Assembly: GCF_017893965.1 (NCBI RefSeq)
Contig: NZ_CP054142.1
Location: forward strand, 1,178,001-1,242,000
Length of the DNA stretch: 64,000 nt
Source of the DNA: Treponema parvum
GTDB lineage: Bacteria; Spirochaetota; Spirochaetia; Treponematales; Treponemataceae
Direction of reading: 5' to 3'
Positions 62,446-64,000 of the stretch are shown here, one piece after another (the stretch's first letter is position 1; each line of letters opens with the position of its first letter). The notes beneath the pieces are model-generated. The model was not told where the DNA came from and ran no database searches. It saw nothing but the letters and a program-made list of their open reading frames with translations. Both the position numbers and the translations under genes were made by a program.

Positions 62446-62473
62446 GTACCGGGCGGAAAAATCCGCCCGGTAC
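62446..62473 (+). terminator. strong hairpin after the cyclodeaminase gene
   Basis: GTACCGGGCGGA (62446-62457), loop AAAA, TCCGCCCGGTAC (62462-62473): a 12-bp perfect stem. No U-tract follows, so it may attenuate and not fully end transcription into the next gene. Confidence 0.55.
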
Positions 62474-62515
62474 ATTCGGTACAACGGTTTTGCTTCAGGA
62501 GCACATTGTTTTGCT

Positions 62516-63589
62516 ATGAAAAAAGAAACTTTTAAAGTATTTGATTATACCGCCGCTACTATTGCGTACTTGATAGGCTCCGGCCTTGCAAGCGGTCAAG
62601 AGATAGTACAGTTTTTTTCGTCCTACGGTTTGGTTAAAAGCTGTTTGGCGGCTCTTATTATGCTTTTGATATTTTGCTGCGTTACGGTTGCAACTATTGA
62701 AACCGGCCGGAAAAAACGAATCAGCGAGGCGAATAATATATATAAGGTGTATTGCGGTAAATATCTCGGAACCTTTTTTGCGTGGCTGACTCCGCTCATC
62801 CTTTTTTCGATTTATGCGGTAATGATTTCCGGAGCAGGAACTTTGTCTGCTGAATACTTTTCTGTGCCGAACAGAATCGGCCGTTTGATTATGCTTATTC
62901 TTTCTTTAGGTACCGTTTTGTCGGGTTTTGAAAAACTTGTAAGCGTAATAGCAAAAATAGGTCATGTTATAATATTGATTATCATTGTGCTTTCCATATG
63001 CAGCATCGTAAAAATTACCGATTGGTCTGGCGCTTCTTCCGCAGCCATAGCCGAATACGGTTTTAAACGGGCTTCACCATCTTGGCTTTTGTCGGGGATC
63101 AACTATGCCTCTTTTTGCGCGCTGACGCTTTATCCATTTCTTGCCGAATTGGGCAATAAAATGAACAGCAAAAAAGAAGCGGTAGCGACAGGGTTGTTCA
63201 GCAGCTTTGTATTCTTTACGATTGCAATGCTGATTAACTTCAGCCTTTTGGGCAATATTTCCGCATTGGCGGGTAAAGAGATGCCTGCCGTATTTATTGC
63301 GAACCTGCTTTTTCCGCGTATAGGCGGCATAGGTTATTCCGTTATTTTATATTCGAGCATATACACGACCGCCGTTCCCATGCTGTGGACGACTTGCAAT
63401 AGAATCGCTGTCGACGATAAAAGCTTACAATTTAAATTCTGCGCGGTGGTTTTAGCCGTCAGCGCGTATTTTATCGGCGGGCTACCTTTTAGCGTGCTGA
63501 TTAATTTTATTTATCCGTATATAGGATATGTGGGTATTTTTGTGTTCGCATGTTTGATAATTACTATGTTGAAGCAACGAGAATTCTGA
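62516..63589 (+). CDS. YkvI-like membrane transporter
   Basis: 357 aa, about ten helices. FDYTAATIAYLIGSGLASGQEIVQFFSSYG (residues ~8-37), with the unwound GSGLASGQE helix 1, and MISGAGTLSAEYFSVP fit the YkvI group of the amino-acid/sodium symporter superfamily. LSGFEKLVSVIAKIGHVI follows. Substrate unknown; context suggests an amino acid handled by the cyclodeaminase. AGGAG lies ~14 nt before ATG, wider than usual. Confidence 0.78.
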   Translation: MKKETFKVFDYTAATIAYLIGSGLASGQEIVQFFSSYGLVKSCLAALIMLLIFCCVTVATIETGRKKRISEANNIYKVYCGKYLGTFFAWLTPLILFSIYAVMISGAGTLSAEYFSVPNRIGRLIMLILSLGTVLSGFEKLVSVIAKIGHVIILIIIVLSICSIVKITDWSGASSAAIAEYGFKRASPSWLLSGINYASFCALTLYPFLAELGNKMNSKKEAVATGLFSSFVFFTIAMLINFSLLGNISALAGKEMPAVFIANLLFPRIGGIGYSVILYSSIYTTAVPMLWTTCNRIAVDDKSLQFKFCAVVLAVSAYFIGGLPFSVLINFIYPYIGYVGIFVFACLIITMLKQREF

Positions 63590-63662
63590 TATTTTACTGA
63601 CTGCTTTAACATAAGTGCTGCACGGATCTTAAAATTTCATGGAATAAATTTCGAATATTCAA

Positions 63663-63668
63663 TATAAT
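63663..63668 (+). promoter_or_regulatory. -10 box of the chromate-transporter-like gene, near-leaderless
   Basis: Perfect TATAAT 7 nt before the ATG at 63676; weak TGGAAT 17 bp upstream; no ribosome site. Confidence 0.5.
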
Positions 63669-63675
63669 CGCTTTT

Positions 63676-64000
63676 ATGAATTATTTTAAAACACTTTTGG
63701 AACTGTTTTGGCTTTTTTGCAAAATAGGAAGCGTTACGTTCGGCGGGGGAATCGCCATGCTTCCCATACTCGAGCGGGAACTGGTGGATAAAAGACACTG
63801 GATCGACAGTGACGAATTGCTTGACTATTACGCAATAGGGCAATCGACGCCAGGGATAATCGCCGTAAACGTTGCGACCTTTGTGGGCTATAAGCGGGCG
63901 AAATTTGCAGGCGGCGTTATCGCAACGCTCGGAATAATAACTCCTTGTATTGTGGTAATAACCCTGTTGGCGGCTTTTATAGGTTCCATAGATAAAATTC
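63676..64000 (+). CDS. chromate transporter (ChrA) family protein, 5' part
   Basis: 108 codons visible before the window ends. Starts MNYFKTLLELFWLFCKIGSVTFGGGIAMLPILERELVDK (given in part), where FGGGxAMLP is the ChrA signature, followed by WIDSDELLDYYAIGQSTPGIIAVNVATFVGYK, the conserved QxxPGxxxxN motif. In many bacteria it is one of two half-length ChrA genes in tandem; the partner would lie to the right. Despite the name, such proteins may carry other anions. Confidence 0.88.
   Translation, partial: MNYFKTLLELFWLFCKIGSVTFGGGIAMLPILERELVDKRHWIDSDELLDYYAIGQSTPGIIAVNVATFVGYKRAKFAGGVIATLGIITPCIVVITLLAAFIGSIDKI

Noticed and set aside
1-64000. CRISPR arrays, insertion sequences, prophage genes, replication origin
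   Set aside because: No regularly spaced repeats, transposase or integrase, phage structural genes, or DnaA-box clusters were seen.

Overview
The window looks like a chromosomal segment of a treponeme (Spirochaetota, Treponema sensu lato). Three lines of evidence support this. The block dnaG, rpoD, zinc-ribbon protein, rnpB, TPR protein, mreB-mreC-mreD, PBP2, rodA has the order I recall from Treponema pallidum. There is a flagellar rod set with a stand-alone FlgJ-type rod-binding protein. Lipoproteins carry spirochaete-style lipoboxes (FTSC, FYSC, GSSC). Base composition is moderate, with GC-rich intergenic spacers. I do not assign a species.

Layout. 1-4.8 kb: end of a sigma-54 activator, glgC (-), a flagellar rod operon (FlgF-like, FlgG, rod-binding protein) and a small secreted protein (-). 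4.8-11.6 kb: addB-addA recombination nuclease (-). 11.6-20.3 kb: murC, yicC, a membrane GGDEF protein (-), metG, a FemX-like aminoacyltransferase and an isochorismatase-family hydrolase (-). 20.5-27.1 kb: a secreted protein, then a tandem array in which two BrnT/BrnA-type toxin-antitoxin operons alternate with two paralogous lipoprotein genes, punctuated by three copies of a 106-bp GC-rich repeat. 27.1-32.2 kb: a complete peptide ABC importer (oppABCDF). 32.3-43.3 kb: dCMP deaminase, thrC, a lipoprotein, alr, folC, trpS, cca, thiamine pyrophosphokinase, a small membrane protein, an SPFH-like protein and aroH. 43.4-43.6 kb: tRNA-Thr and tRNA-Tyr. 43.9-57.6 kb: a metallo-hydrolase, mltG, dnaG, rpoD, zinc-ribbon protein, RNase P RNA, TPR protein and the mre/PBP2/rodA cell-shape operon. 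57.6-59.3 kb: sufS-sufU (-). 59.5-63.6 kb: a TrmB-like regulator with a TSUP-type permease, an ornithine cyclodeaminase homologue and a YkvI-like transporter. The window ends inside a chromate-transporter-like gene.

Three patterns stand out. (1) The BrnTA/lipoprotein array is a tandem duplication of about 2.7-2.9 kb. The two toxin-antitoxin operons keep almost identical promoters, toxin starts, antitoxin C-termini and downstream DNA (all 11 differences counted are transitions), but the core of the toxin and the first ~20 residues of the antitoxin have been replaced. (2) At least eight genes, housekeeping ones included, have a sigma-70 -10 box only 6-9 nt upstream of the start codon and no Shine-Dalgarno sequence, so they are probably transcribed as leaderless or near-leaderless mRNAs. 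(3) Several conserved enzymes (MurC, MetG, FemX, AddB, FolC, thiamine pyrophosphokinase, OppD) carry in-frame, Gly/Ser/Ala/Cys-rich low-complexity inserts. All family assignments come from reading motifs; no database search was run.
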